From positions 1 through 9,309 of the forward strand of contig CANQHH010000042.1 in assembly GCA_947623615.1 (NCBI GenBank): 9,309 nt of DNA, read 5' to 3'. The translations under genes were made by a program, and so were the position numbers. The notes under the pieces were generated by a model that worked only from the letters and a program-made list of their open reading frames with translations, did no database searches and was not told the origin of the DNA. The stretch comes from an uncultured Clostridia bacterium. GTDB taxonomy: Bacteria; Bacillota; Clostridia; TANB77; CAG-508. Below are positions 1 to 6,514 of the stretch, piece after piece. Every line of letters begins with the position of its first letter. Within the stretch, counting starts at the first letter, position 1.

Positions 1-1748
1 TATTGTATTTCATCTGTATAATATGAATTTTCATACCATTCTGCTGCTCTATAAAATTTACCTATAAAATCTACATCGTCTAAATTTATATTATATATTG
101 GTTCTTGTACTATATTTCCATTTGAGTCTATTGAACCCCATTTTCCATCTTTTTTTATCCCTGCAAATCCATATTTATTAAACTCAGTTACCATATCATA
201 ATCACTTGCTACTTTTAAATTTCCATCTGCATCTGAAAATCCCCATTTTTTGTTTATCTGTTTAGCATAAAGCTTATTATCTGGGAATAATTCTTTATTT
301 GTCTTTTCTATTCCTGCATAATCACAATAAAATACATTGGTATCTGAATAAACTTTTACATAACCATCCCTTACTTGTACTTTTGCATTATCCATACTAA
401 CAATTTTTTTCATTTCTTTATTTATTAAACTTATATTTTTAGTATCAGATATGATTGTTTGCAATAAATCTGTTCCCTCTATTTTAAAAATAACATCATA
501 TTTAAAATCTAGAACTGTTTTTCCTGATATATCGATTATTCCATTTTTACCATTTTCGGTTGCAATAAACTTATTATCTCCTATTTCTTCGATATATGAA
601 TATTCTTTATCTGTAAGCAATTTTCCGTCTTGATCCAATATTTTATATTTTTCATCTTTATTTACTATTATACTATTTTTTCCATCTTCTGTTGGAATTT
701 TAGATAATATATCAGTATTTTCAATCTTGTTTCCATCTAAATCTAATAAATATATATCGTCACCTTTTTTGGCATTTATATATACTCCACCAAAAAGTAT
801 ACTTTCATATTCTGGTTGTATTTTTATTTCGCCATTCTTATCTACTACACCTTGTTTTCCATTTCTCTGGAATACAAATACATCATTATATAAATTATAA
901 CTTATATCCTCATACTCAAAGTTTAAAATATTCTTTCTGTCTTTTAATAATCCTGCTTGTCCATCTTTTAATGCAACTAAATATATATCTTCGTCATCTT
1001 TAATTTCTGTAACTCTTTCTACTTCAGTATACTCTGTATTTAAAACCATATCTCCTTTATAATTTATATAACCATACCTATACCCTTGATCACTTTTTTT
1101 ACAAACTATAAATCCTGCCTTTTTATAAAATGTTTGATCATTATAGTAATTATCTGCTGTTATTGATTCATACTCTGGTTTTATTACTGTAACACCATTT
1201 ATATTTATTACTCCTTTTTTGCCATCCAATTCAACTAAAAGCATTCCTTCTTTATATTCTAAAGCAGAAATATTATCATATTTTGGTTTTGTAATTTCTT
1301 TTCCATCAATACTCAACAAACCATATTTACCATCTTTACTATATTTTATAACAGTCTTTTCATAAGGTATATTATCATAAGTTGTTTCCGTCGGAATTGC
1401 TTGTATACTGTCATATCCAGTGTATAGTTCTTCAGATTTTTCATTTAAAACACTAGTTTTATATTCTTTTTTATCAACATCATAATCATATAAACATATA
1501 AATACCGCCTTTGATGGGTTTGGTATTTGTATTATATCATATTTTGGTTCTACAATTATATTTCCATTTCTATCTATTACACCATACCTATTATCCACAT
1601 TAATCACATTATAATCTATTTGTGATACTTGCACTATTTCATAATCATACTTTGATTTACTAATAAAATATCTAGCTGTAAATATTATTGCTCCTACAAT
1701 TATTACAATCAAAATTCCTAAAAAAATCATTATCTTCTTTTTTTTCAT
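1..1748 (-). CDS. Membrane-anchored WG-repeat protein, C-terminus cut off by the window edge
   Basis: Reading the minus strand from an ATG at 1748 gives 582 codons with no stop before the window edge, so the gene is 3' partial. The N-terminus is a short Lys-rich stretch followed by one hydrophobic segment (about residues 6-23). This suggests an uncleaved signal anchor with the rest outside the cell. The remainder is built from about ten degenerate WG-type beta repeats: a [YWK]G pair, then a D..G turn, then an xPxY[DE] strand. Examples start near residues 55, 142, 178, 225, 265, 299, 368, 402, 501 and 536. True WG pairs occur only at about 502 and 537; the others read YG, KG, AG or NG. WG (KWG) repeats are a recognised repeat family with no defined biochemical role, and I infer a surface or envelope binding scaffold. 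Start support: AAAGGAG at 1758-1764, nine bases upstream, plus a promoter at 1787-1815. No catalytic domain is visible. Confidence 0.85.
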   Translation of the reverse strand, partial: MKKKKIMIFLGILIVIIVGAIIFTARYFISKSKYDYEIVQVSQIDYNVINVDNRYGVIDRNGNIIVEPKYDIIQIPNPSKAVFICLYDYDVDKKEYKTSVLNEKSEELYTGYDSIQAIPTETTYDNIPYEKTVIKYSKDGKYGLLSIDGKEITKPKYDNISALEYKEGMLLVELDGKKGVININGVTVIKPEYESITADNYYNDQTFYKKAGFIVCKKSDQGYRYGYINYKGDMVLNTEYTEVERVTEIKDDEDIYLVALKDGQAGLLKDRKNILNFEYEDISYNLYNDVFVFQRNGKQGVVDKNGEIKIQPEYESILFGGVYINAKKGDDIYLLDLDGNKIENTDILSKIPTEDGKNSIIVNKDEKYKILDQDGKLLTDKEYSYIEEIGDNKFIATENGKNGIIDISGKTVLDFKYDVIFKIEGTDLLQTIISDTKNISLINKEMKKIVSMDNAKVQVRDGYVKVYSDTNVFYCDYAGIEKTNKELFPDNKLYAKQINKKWGFSDADGNLKVASDYDMVTEFNKYGFAGIKKDGKWGSIDSNGNIVQEPIYNINLDDVDFIGKFYRAAEWYENSYYTDEIQ

Positions 1749-1757
1749 ATTAAATTT

Positions 1758-1764
1758 CTCCTTT
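1758..1764 (-). promoter_or_regulatory. Ribosome binding site of the WG-repeat gene
   Basis: The minus strand reads AAAGGAG nine bases before the ATG at 1748. It is the closest match to the Shine-Dalgarno consensus in the window, and it fixes the start of a gene whose other end is missing. Confidence 0.75.
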
Positions 1765-1786
1765 AGCTTCCATAAGTACATATATT

Positions 1787-1815
1787 ATTGTATCTATTTT
1801 TTTCATATTTATCAA
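1787..1815 (-). promoter_or_regulatory. Sigma-A-type promoter for the WG-repeat gene
   Basis: On the minus strand TTGATA (1810-1815) is followed by a 17-base spacer and TACAAT (1787-1792). Each hexamer matches consensus at 5 of 6 positions. It begins a few bases after the stop of the upstream HlyC/CorC gene and would give a leader of about 30-40 nt. The WG-repeat gene can therefore be transcribed on its own. I see no terminator between the two genes, so read-through is also possible. Confidence 0.5.
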
Positions 1816-1821
1816 GTAAAT

Positions 1822-3111
1822 CTATATATTTTTACAAACTTTTACATGTTTTATCCTTTTATCTTCATATTCTTCTATTTTATATGTTAAATATTCGTCT
1901 TCTATTACAGGTTTTTCATCTTCATTAGGTATTCTACCTAATTTTTCTAAAAGATAACCAGATAATGTTTCATAATCTCCTTCCGGTATTTCTACATCAA
2001 ATATTTTCTTTATGTCATATAAAGTAGAACTTCCACTTATTATATAAGTGTTTTCATCGATTTTTTTATACTCTACTTCTTCTTCATCATATTCGTCAAA
2101 AATGTTACCCATTAACTCTTCTATAATGTCTTCCATTGTAATCAAACCTGCTGTTCCACCATATTCGTCTATTACAATAGCCATCTGTTGTTTATTTTTT
2201 TGTAATTCTCTGAATAACTCATCTATTTCCTTTGATTCTGGAACAAAATATGCATCTCTTATAATTTCTCTTATGTCTACATGATTTCTTTCTTTTAACA
2301 TTTTTAGAGTATCTTTAATAAACAATATTCCTTGTATATTATCTATACTTTCCTCATAAATTGGAATTCTACTATACTTATACTCATCTAACTCATCTAA
2401 AATATCGTCTAAATTTTCGTTTATTTCTATAGCATACATGTCTGTTCTTGGAGTCATTATTTCTGATACGATAATATCATTAAAAGCAAATACGTTATTT
2501 AACAATTCTTTCTCCTCTTGTTCTATTGTTCCTTTTTGCTCTCCTTGATCTATCATTATTTTTATTTCTTCCTCTGTTACTACTTCCTCTTCTGAATCAC
2601 TAACTCCAAATATTTTAGATATCATATTAGTTGCAACCGTCAATAATTTTACAAATGGCGATGTAATAGTTGATATTGCTTTTACTATGCCTATAGTTGC
2701 AAAAGCTATTTTTTCATAATATTTCATTGCTAACCTTTTAGGCACAAGCTCTCCAAATACTAGTGTAAAGAAAGATAGTATTATTGTAATTATTACTATA
2801 GAAATTCCTTTCCAAATTTCTTGACTTATTATTGGGAAAAGTCCATTTAAAATAGGGGCTAATTCATCTGCAAAAGCTTCTGATGCAAACGCACTAGATA
2901 AAAATCCTGCAAGTGTAATTCCTATTTGAATAGTCGCTAAAAAACGACTAGGATTTTTCAGCATTTTTTCTATTTGCTTTGCTTTTTTGTTTCCTTCCTT
3001 TGCTTGTTTTTCAATTTTGGCATCATTTAAAGAAATATACGCAATTTCTGTTGCTGCAAAAAAAGCATTAAAAAAAATTAGAATTACTAAAATAATTAAT
3101 TGATATAACAT
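1822..3111 (-). CDS. HlyC/CorC-family (CNNM-CBS) membrane protein, putative divalent cation transporter
   Basis: This is a complete 429-residue protein of usual family length. Domain order: an N-terminal CNNM/DUF21 membrane domain (about 1-190) with hydrophobic segments near 3-20, 60-78, 103-120 and 136-165 and the signature GELVPKRLA at 120-128. Next comes a CBS pair (about 215-335) with EIMTPRTDM at 217-225 and DEYGGTAGLIT from 315. Last is a CorC_HlyC C-terminal domain (about 345-425). Members of this family are annotated as hemolysin-like or as Mg2+/Co2+ efflux or Na+/Mg2+ exchange proteins. The CBS pair typically binds adenine nucleotides. Transport of Mg2+ or Co2+ is inferred from the family, and the name hemolysin is historical. 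The ATG at 3111 has GAAGGG at 3121-3126, nine bases upstream, and its own promoter at 3188-3215. A cytosolic acidic stretch at 338-347 links the CBS pair to the last domain. The protein looks intact. Confidence 0.93.
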   Translation of the reverse strand: MLYQLIILVILIFFNAFFAATEIAYISLNDAKIEKQAKEGNKKAKQIEKMLKNPSRFLATIQIGITLAGFLSSAFASEAFADELAPILNGLFPIISQEIWKGISIVIITIILSFFTLVFGELVPKRLAMKYYEKIAFATIGIVKAISTITSPFVKLLTVATNMISKIFGVSDSEEEVVTEEEIKIMIDQGEQKGTIEQEEKELLNNVFAFNDIIVSEIMTPRTDMYAIEINENLDDILDELDEYKYSRIPIYEESIDNIQGILFIKDTLKMLKERNHVDIREIIRDAYFVPESKEIDELFRELQKNKQQMAIVIDEYGGTAGLITMEDIIEELMGNIFDEYDEEEVEYKKIDENTYIISGSSTLYDIKKIFDVEIPEGDYETLSGYLLEKLGRIPNEDEKPVIEDEYLTYKIEEYEDKRIKHVKVCKNI

Positions 3112-3119
3112 TATTATTT

Positions 3120-3256
3120 TCCCTTCATTACTTTCTATATAATTGTATTTTATGTAAATTTAAAATATATATTATATTTTCTATAATATTATATTAAGTT
3201 TTCATTACTTGTCAAGCATATTCAATTTATACACTTTATTTTTAATAATGAAGGGA
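3120..3256. repeat. 11-bp inverted repeat flanking the HlyC/CorC promoter
   Basis: TCCCTTCATTA at 3120-3130 and its exact reverse complement TAATGAAGGGA at 3246-3256 enclose the promoter. The proximal arm contains the GAAGGG ribosome binding site of the HlyC/CorC gene. The distal arm lies upstream of the promoter, so pairing could occur only in RNA that reads through from the sortase operon. It may be chance in AT-rich DNA. Confidence 0.35.
3188..3215 (-). promoter_or_regulatory. Consensus sigma-A promoter for the HlyC/CorC gene
   Basis: The minus strand carries a perfect TTGACA (3210-3215), a 16-base spacer and a perfect TATAAT (3188-3193). It is the best promoter in the window by hexamer match. 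The predicted start near 3180 leaves a leader of about 70 nt before the ATG at 3111, too short for an M-box Mg2+ riboswitch. It separates this gene from the sortase module upstream. Confidence 0.7.
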
Positions 3257-3262
3257 TTTTTA

Positions 3263-4099
3263 TTAAAAACCTGTTCTAGGTAATATCACTCCTTTTTTAC
3301 TTTTGTTTATTAATGATATATTATTACTTTTTTCCACTTTTATCTTTTCTGTCTCTTTCTTTTCTGTCACTTTTTCTTCTGTTTCATTTTCTTCTGTTAT
3401 ATTTTCCTTTGTTTCTTCAACTCCCTTTTCCTCTGGTTTAGACACTTTATAATTACTTGTATTTACCGTAAATTCATCATTAAATTTTAAATTAACTTTT
3501 ATCATTTCATTACATATACTATATCCACTAGGCGCTTCAACTTCCTGAACATAGTATTCTCCAGGATTAATTCCAAATACTTCTGCATAGCCATTTTCAT
3601 CTGTTACAATATTAGAAAAAATCACCTCTTTATTAGAATCTAAAATATTAAATTTCGCACCTTTTAATTTTTCTTTAGTTTCCTTATCTCGCATAATAAT
3701 TTTTATTTTTGTACTATTGGTTGGATATGTCTCATTATACACAGCATACTCCCTTTCCCATTCTTTATTTATTAAAGCATAATCTGAATCATCACCTTCT
3801 GTTTTTCCATATAATATTGGAATAGTATGAAATAATGTAGTAGCCATAATATCAAAATCTATATTTTTCTTTTCTTTATTTACTATCTCTGACAAAGGAA
3901 TTGATATTTTAAAACATTCACCTTTTTTAAAATTTGTCTTTGGATTATTATCTAAATTTGTGATTTTTATTTTATCTGTTTTGATGTTACTTAATTCTAC
4001 ATTAAATCCCTCATAATCCATTTTGGCACTTGTCGTATAAACCTTACTAATATATTCTCCATCAAACTCCCATTTTTTTGTTACCTCTGATTGGATCAC
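3263..4099 (-). CDS. C-terminal part of a frame-split thioester-domain surface protein (beta-sandwich, SpaA/Cna_B, LPRTG)
   Basis: This 278-codon frame opens at a GTG with no convincing ribosome binding site. A TAG lies immediately before it, and it overlaps the previous frame by 38 bases. It is best read as the second half of the protein starting at 4601. Residues 9-125 resemble the beta-sandwich that follows thioester domains in TQXA proteins. Residues 130-215 form a SpaA/Cna_B fold: LKGAKF at 145-150, TDENGYA at 166-172, then YVQEVEAP at 183-190 with the expected Glu at 186. The Lys normally in the first strand appears as Met at 136, so the isopeptide bond may be absent; this comes from alignment by eye. 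A Glu/Thr/Lys-rich linker (222-257) follows. The frame ends with LPRTG (273-277), one Phe and two stops. No hydrophobic anchor or basic tail exists here or plausibly in the other frames just downstream. Function inferred: sortase-linked adhesin. Confidence 0.7.
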   Translation of the reverse strand: MIQSEVTKKWEFDGEYISKVYTTSAKMDYEGFNVELSNIKTDKIKITNLDNNPKTNFKKGECFKISIPLSEIVNKEKKNIDFDIMATTLFHTIPILYGKTEGDDSDYALINKEWEREYAVYNETYPTNSTKIKIIMRDKETKEKLKGAKFNILDSNKEVIFSNIVTDENGYAEVFGINPGEYYVQEVEAPSGYSICNEMIKVNLKFNDEFTVNTSNYKVSKPEEKGVEETKENITEENETEEKVTEKKETEKIKVEKSNNISLINKSKKGVILPRTGF

Positions 4100-4601
4100 C
4101 TATATTTTCTAATATCTTTTTGGCTGCACATAATATTTTTTCACCTTCTTCATCAAATGGCTCAAATTTTTCTAACTCATAACCATTCAATATAGTATTT
4201 ATTGCAATATTGGTTGCTCCATATGCATCCATTTCTGTATCACATCCTAATTCTTTTGGTTGCTTGAAAGGGTAACCATTTAAAATCACACTCCTTATAA
4301 CAGCATCTTTTAAATTTCCATATACCTCTGTTTTTACTCTATTACCATCCGCTACATCTATACTTTTTTTCAATAAAGGATAAGCTGGATATTGTTTATC
4401 ACCCTCTTCATAAACAACAAAATCTATAGAATAATTAAAATCTCCATATTTCAAACATATTAACTTCGATTTAGAATATAATTCAACTATTCCAACTGCA
4501 TATATATCTGTAGCATTTGATTTATTAACTCCTATTCCCAACGTAGTAATTATTATTATATTTAACATTAATATAATTACAATTTTTTTTAATAATTTCA
4601 T
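4062..4601 (-). CDS. N-terminal part of a frame-split thioester-domain (TED/TQXA-like) surface protein
   Basis: The 179-residue frame begins with a signal peptide (basic start, hydrophobic 7-24, likely cleavage near the Ala at 30). A thioester-domain-like region follows at about 35-170. Its landmarks are a Cys at 49 in LICLKYG, ILNGYP at 106-111 and DAYGATNIAINTIL at 125-138, then FEPF and an AAKKILE helix. In TQXA-family adhesins the N-terminal Cys forms an internal thioester with the Gln of a TQxA motif, used for covalent binding to host ligands. Here the motif is TNIA with Asn at 131 (codon AAT), so a standard thioester should not form. The frame stops with TGA at 4062-4064, right after a run of seven A. 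Removing one A joins it to the next frame as one protein of about 445 residues. The ATG has GAAGGGAAG at 4611-4619 and lies 29 bases after the sortase stop, so the two are cotranscribed. Confidence 0.72.
   Translation of the reverse strand: MKLLKKIVIILMLNIIIITTLGIGVNKSNATDIYAVGIVELYSKSKLICLKYGDFNYSIDFVVYEEGDKQYPAYPLLKKSIDVADGNRVKTEVYGNLKDAVIRSVILNGYPFKQPKELGCDTEMDAYGATNIAINTILNGYELEKFEPFDEEGEKILCAAKKILENIGDPIRGNKKMGV
4073..4079 (-). repeat. Homopolymer A7 tract at the frame break of the thioester-domain gene
   Basis: The coding strand reads C, seven A, then TGG. With seven A the first frame gives GNKKMGV and a stop. With six A it continues as GNKKWEFDGEY into the next frame, which carries the expected downstream domains. 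This is the most economical place for the one-base shift, but any position between the TAG at 4100-4102 and the TGA at 4062-4064 would also serve. Confidence 0.6.
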
Positions 4602-4630
4602 ATTTTATTACTTCCCTTCTTAAGCTCTTA

Positions 4631-5218
4631 TTACTTTATTTCAATAGCTTGAATACATCTTCTATATTCTCTCTTATTACTTTCACATGTAATTAATGTA
4701 ATTCTATTATCTTCTGTATCTTCCAAATATTTCCAATTTGTTTCTTTAATTACTTTGTTCATTGTTACCCTATATTTCCTCTCTTTTTTTCCAGAGAGAT
4801 ATATTATAATATCATCAAGTTCCAATTTATGTATATCTCTAAAAAAGTCGCATTTATATCCTCTATTATGTCCTGCTAAACCCACATTGCCATTCCACTT
4901 TGATGTGTTCTCAAAATGACCAACTCCTACTTTCAATATCGGCTGAGTTGTTCCTTCTCTTATTTGCACATCCATCTTTAACTTCGGTATTTTGATTCTC
5001 CATTTAATAGTATTATCAACTTGATTTGTATTAGTTTTTTCACTTGATTTAATCTCTTTTTTTATATCGCTTTCTGTTATGCTCGTAGCTTCTTTTTGAA
5101 AACTACTTAACTCCCTATTTTTTACTATGTTATACACAAAAAAAATGGATATTATCATTATGAGTACAATAATAGAAAGCAAAATAAACCTCATGTTTCT
5201 TTTTGCATAATTTAGCAC
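4631..5218 (-). CDS. Sortase, class D-like, cotranscribed with the thioester-domain protein
   Basis: This is a membrane-anchored cysteine transpeptidase that would attach LPXTG-type proteins to the cell wall or to each other. A single N-terminal membrane segment (about 10-30) is followed by a Ser/Lys/Thr-rich linker and the catalytic domain (about 74-195). The triad is visible: His 117 in LAGHNRG, Cys 178 in TLITC (174-178) and an Arg at 186 or 187 in EYRRC. The WNGNVGLAGHNRG region and TLITC resemble clostridial class D-like sortases; class B is less likely, and the class is assigned by eye. The open frame extends upstream to a GTG at 5227. I prefer the GTG at 5218 because AGGTG (5227-5231) lies eight bases before it but overlaps the earlier codon. 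The neighbour 29 bases downstream ends in LPRTG and is the obvious substrate. All catalytic residues are present, so the enzyme looks functional even though its substrate gene is split. Confidence 0.9.
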   Translation of the reverse strand: MLNYAKRNMRFILLSIIVLIMIISIFFVYNIVKNRELSSFQKEATSITESDIKKEIKSSEKTNTNQVDNTIKWRIKIPKLKMDVQIREGTTQPILKVGVGHFENTSKWNGNVGLAGHNRGYKCDFFRDIHKLELDDIIIYLSGKKERKYRVTMNKVIKETNWKYLEDTEDNRITLITCESNKREYRRCIQAIEIK

Positions 5219-5320
5219 ATATAACACACCTGCCTTATAAACTTGATTTTTAATTTTAATTTTTTTGGATTTTTTTTAGAATTAAATTTTTTGAATAAAA
5301 ATTGCAATTTTCATATTCTA

Positions 5321-5349
5321 ATATTACTACATTTTTTACCAGTTGTAAA
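5321..5349 (-). promoter_or_regulatory. Candidate sigma-A promoter of the sortase operon
   Basis: On the minus strand TTTACA (5344-5349, 5 of 6) is followed by a 17-base spacer and TAATAT (5321-5326, 4 of 6). It would give a leader of about 95 nt before the sortase start. A perfect TTGACA lies slightly upstream (5361-5366) but has no -10 element at a usable distance. Confidence 0.4.
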
Positions 5350-5360
5350 GTTAAATCGTC

Positions 5361-5375
5361 TGTCAAATTTCGACC
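5361..5375. promoter_or_regulatory. Spo0A-box-like dyad upstream of the sortase promoter
   Basis: The minus strand reads GGTCGAAATTTGACA. GGTCGAA matches the 0A box TGTCGAA at 6 of 7 positions. TTTGACA matches the reverse-complement box TTCGACA at 6 of 7. The near-palindrome lies about 12 bp upstream of the putative -35, a position suited to an activator. Spo0A control is an inference from resemblance only. Confidence 0.3.
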
Positions 5376-5452
5376 TTTTTCTACATTTGTTCCAATATTC
5401 TATAAATTTACCATTACAATAAAATACTTTTCTAAGATATTATTGACACCCA

Positions 5453-5488
5453 AAAAACATATACAAATTAAAATTTGTATATGTTTTT
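5453..5488 (-). terminator. Intrinsic terminator after the 298-residue protein gene
   Basis: Two perfectly complementary 17-base arms (5453-5469 and 5472-5488) surround a two-base centre; allowing a realistic loop, the stem is about 15 bp. In minus-strand RNA the 3' arm ends in a run of six U, as expected for Rho-independent termination. It starts about 11 bases after the stop at 5500. The stem is AU-rich but long. The reverse orientation also ends in U5, so it could work both ways, although no plus-strand gene needs it. Confidence 0.8.
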
Positions 5489-5499
5489 ATATAAATATT

Positions 5500-6396
5500 T
5501 TATTCTCCTCTTCCATCTGTTAATGCTGCTGGCTTTTCAAGTACAATTTTAATCTTTAATGCATAAGATATTGCTCTTACTACTTTGCTATTTTTAATAC
5601 GTTGCCATAAGCTTTGTTTTACTTCTACTCTAGTTTCTTCATAATAAGCTTGTTCTTCAGCACTTTGTTGTTGCGATACTTGATTATTGTTTTCTTGTAC
5701 ATTATTTTCTTTAACAACTTCTTGAATTTCATCTTGAACAGGTTCTTCTACAGCTTTCTGTACAAAATTCTCTTCTGGAGTTGGTATTAATTTTAATGCA
5801 TCTGCAACTTCAATTCCTATGTAACTAAGTGCTTTAGATCTATCTTCAATTCTTTCCATATCAATTTCAATATGTAAGTTAGTTTCTAAATTACTTATTC
5901 TTGCATTAATTAGCTTAACAGCATCTTGATAATTTTGTGATTTATTAGATTTAGTTCTTCCTATTAATCCTAACGTATCTATTATATCCTCTGGAAATTG
6001 GCCAGATATAGATTGTATTCTTTCTTTCCAATTTTCATCTCTATTTTCCACTGAATTTAATACATCTTTTAAACTTGAAGCTAATGCAATATTTTTTTCT
6101 CTTTGTCTTATTAATTCTTCAATTTTTTTAGTATTTTCTTCAAATTGATTAGTCGCATATTCTACTAAACCATATGCAGCTTTATATACGCTTGCAGGGA
6201 AATTTTTCTTTTTTGGATATTCTATTAGATATGTTTTGATAGATTCTATTAAATCTTTAAAATAAGCGTCATCCTCTAATTGAACAATTTGTTTTTTGCT
6301 ATTAGGATTTATTAATTTTTGAACTCTATCTATATTTGATAATATTTTTTCTTCCGTGATTACCATTCTCACGTTTACTATGCCAGATCTAGACAT
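5500..6396 (-). CDS. Unrecognised 298-residue helical protein with a basic C-terminal tail
   Basis: I do not recognise this family. There is no signal peptide and no clear membrane span, so it is probably cytosolic. Residues 1-205 look almost wholly alpha-helical, with charged heptad-like stretches (about 83-125 and 155-200) that may form coiled coil. Residues 208-255 are a low-complexity acidic Gln/Asn/Glu-rich linker. The last 40 residues change character: a basic amphipathic helix from LWQRIKNSKVVRAI (263-276) runs into the hydrophobic/basic ALKIKIVLEKPAAL (279-292). This arrangement suggests a helical body tethered to a membrane- or partner-binding tail, which is inference. The ATG at 6396 has GAAGGGAG at 6407-6414. 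An in-frame ATG at codon 11 has weaker support. The gene stands alone, with tandem promoters before it and a strong terminator behind, so it is probably expressed independently and well. Confidence 0.82.
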   Translation of the reverse strand: MSRSGIVNVRMVITEEKILSNIDRVQKLINPNSKKQIVQLEDDAYFKDLIESIKTYLIEYPKKKNFPASVYKAAYGLVEYATNQFEENTKKIEELIRQREKNIALASSLKDVLNSVENRDENWKERIQSISGQFPEDIIDTLGLIGRTKSNKSQNYQDAVKLINARISNLETNLHIEIDMERIEDRSKALSYIGIEVADALKLIPTPEENFVQKAVEEPVQDEIQEVVKENNVQENNNQVSQQQSAEEQAYYEETRVEVKQSLWQRIKNSKVVRAISYALKIKIVLEKPAALTDGRGE

Positions 6397-6451
6397 TGTA
6401 AACCGTCTCCCTTCTTTTATCCTACGTGTTTTATTTTATATTTATACTAAA

Positions 6452-6480
6452 ATTATATACCACTTTTGAAAAAACCTCAA
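6452..6480 (-). promoter_or_regulatory. Proximal sigma-A promoter of the 298-residue protein gene
   Basis: On the minus strand TTGAGG (6475-6480) is followed by a 17-base spacer and a perfect TATAAT (6452-6457). The predicted start near 6445 leaves a leader of about 50 nt. Confidence 0.55.
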
Positions 6481-6514
6481 TAGGATTTTTTTGTTTTTTC
6501 TAATTATATTTATA

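Noticed and set aside
451..633. 60-residue plus-strand open frame inside the WG-repeat gene
   Set aside because: It is antisense to a continuous 582-codon repeat protein, and its composition reflects the opposite strand.
2048..2284. 78-residue plus-strand open frame inside the HlyC/CorC gene
   Set aside because: It is Ser-rich low-complexity sequence antisense to conserved CBS and CorC_HlyC motifs, with no expression signals.
3162..3180. 8-bp AT-only inverted repeat at the predicted start of the HlyC/CorC transcript
   Set aside because: It is pure A/T low complexity, has no U-tract in a useful place and sits at the transcript's 5' end. It is too weak to call a riboswitch or terminator.
3112..3180. 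M-box Mg2+ riboswitch before the HlyC/CorC gene
   Set aside because: The leader is only about 70 nt and almost all A/T, while an M-box needs well over 100 nt with GC-containing helices.
4062..4099. Programmed -1 ribosomal frameshift at the A7 run
   Set aside because: Joining the frames needs a +1 (or -2) shift, not the -1 that A-rich slippery heptamers usually give. An indel, phase variation or transcriptional slippage fits better.
5284..5318. Imperfect hairpin around AAAATTGCAATTTT in the sortase leader
   Set aside because: The central palindrome leaves no loop and the outer pairing needs a bulge. It does not resemble a known cyclic-di-GMP or other riboswitch.
5302..5523. 73-residue plus-strand open frame starting at TTG
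   Set aside because: It has no ribosome binding site, covers the sortase promoter and the hairpin terminator, and runs into the end of a well-supported minus-strand gene.
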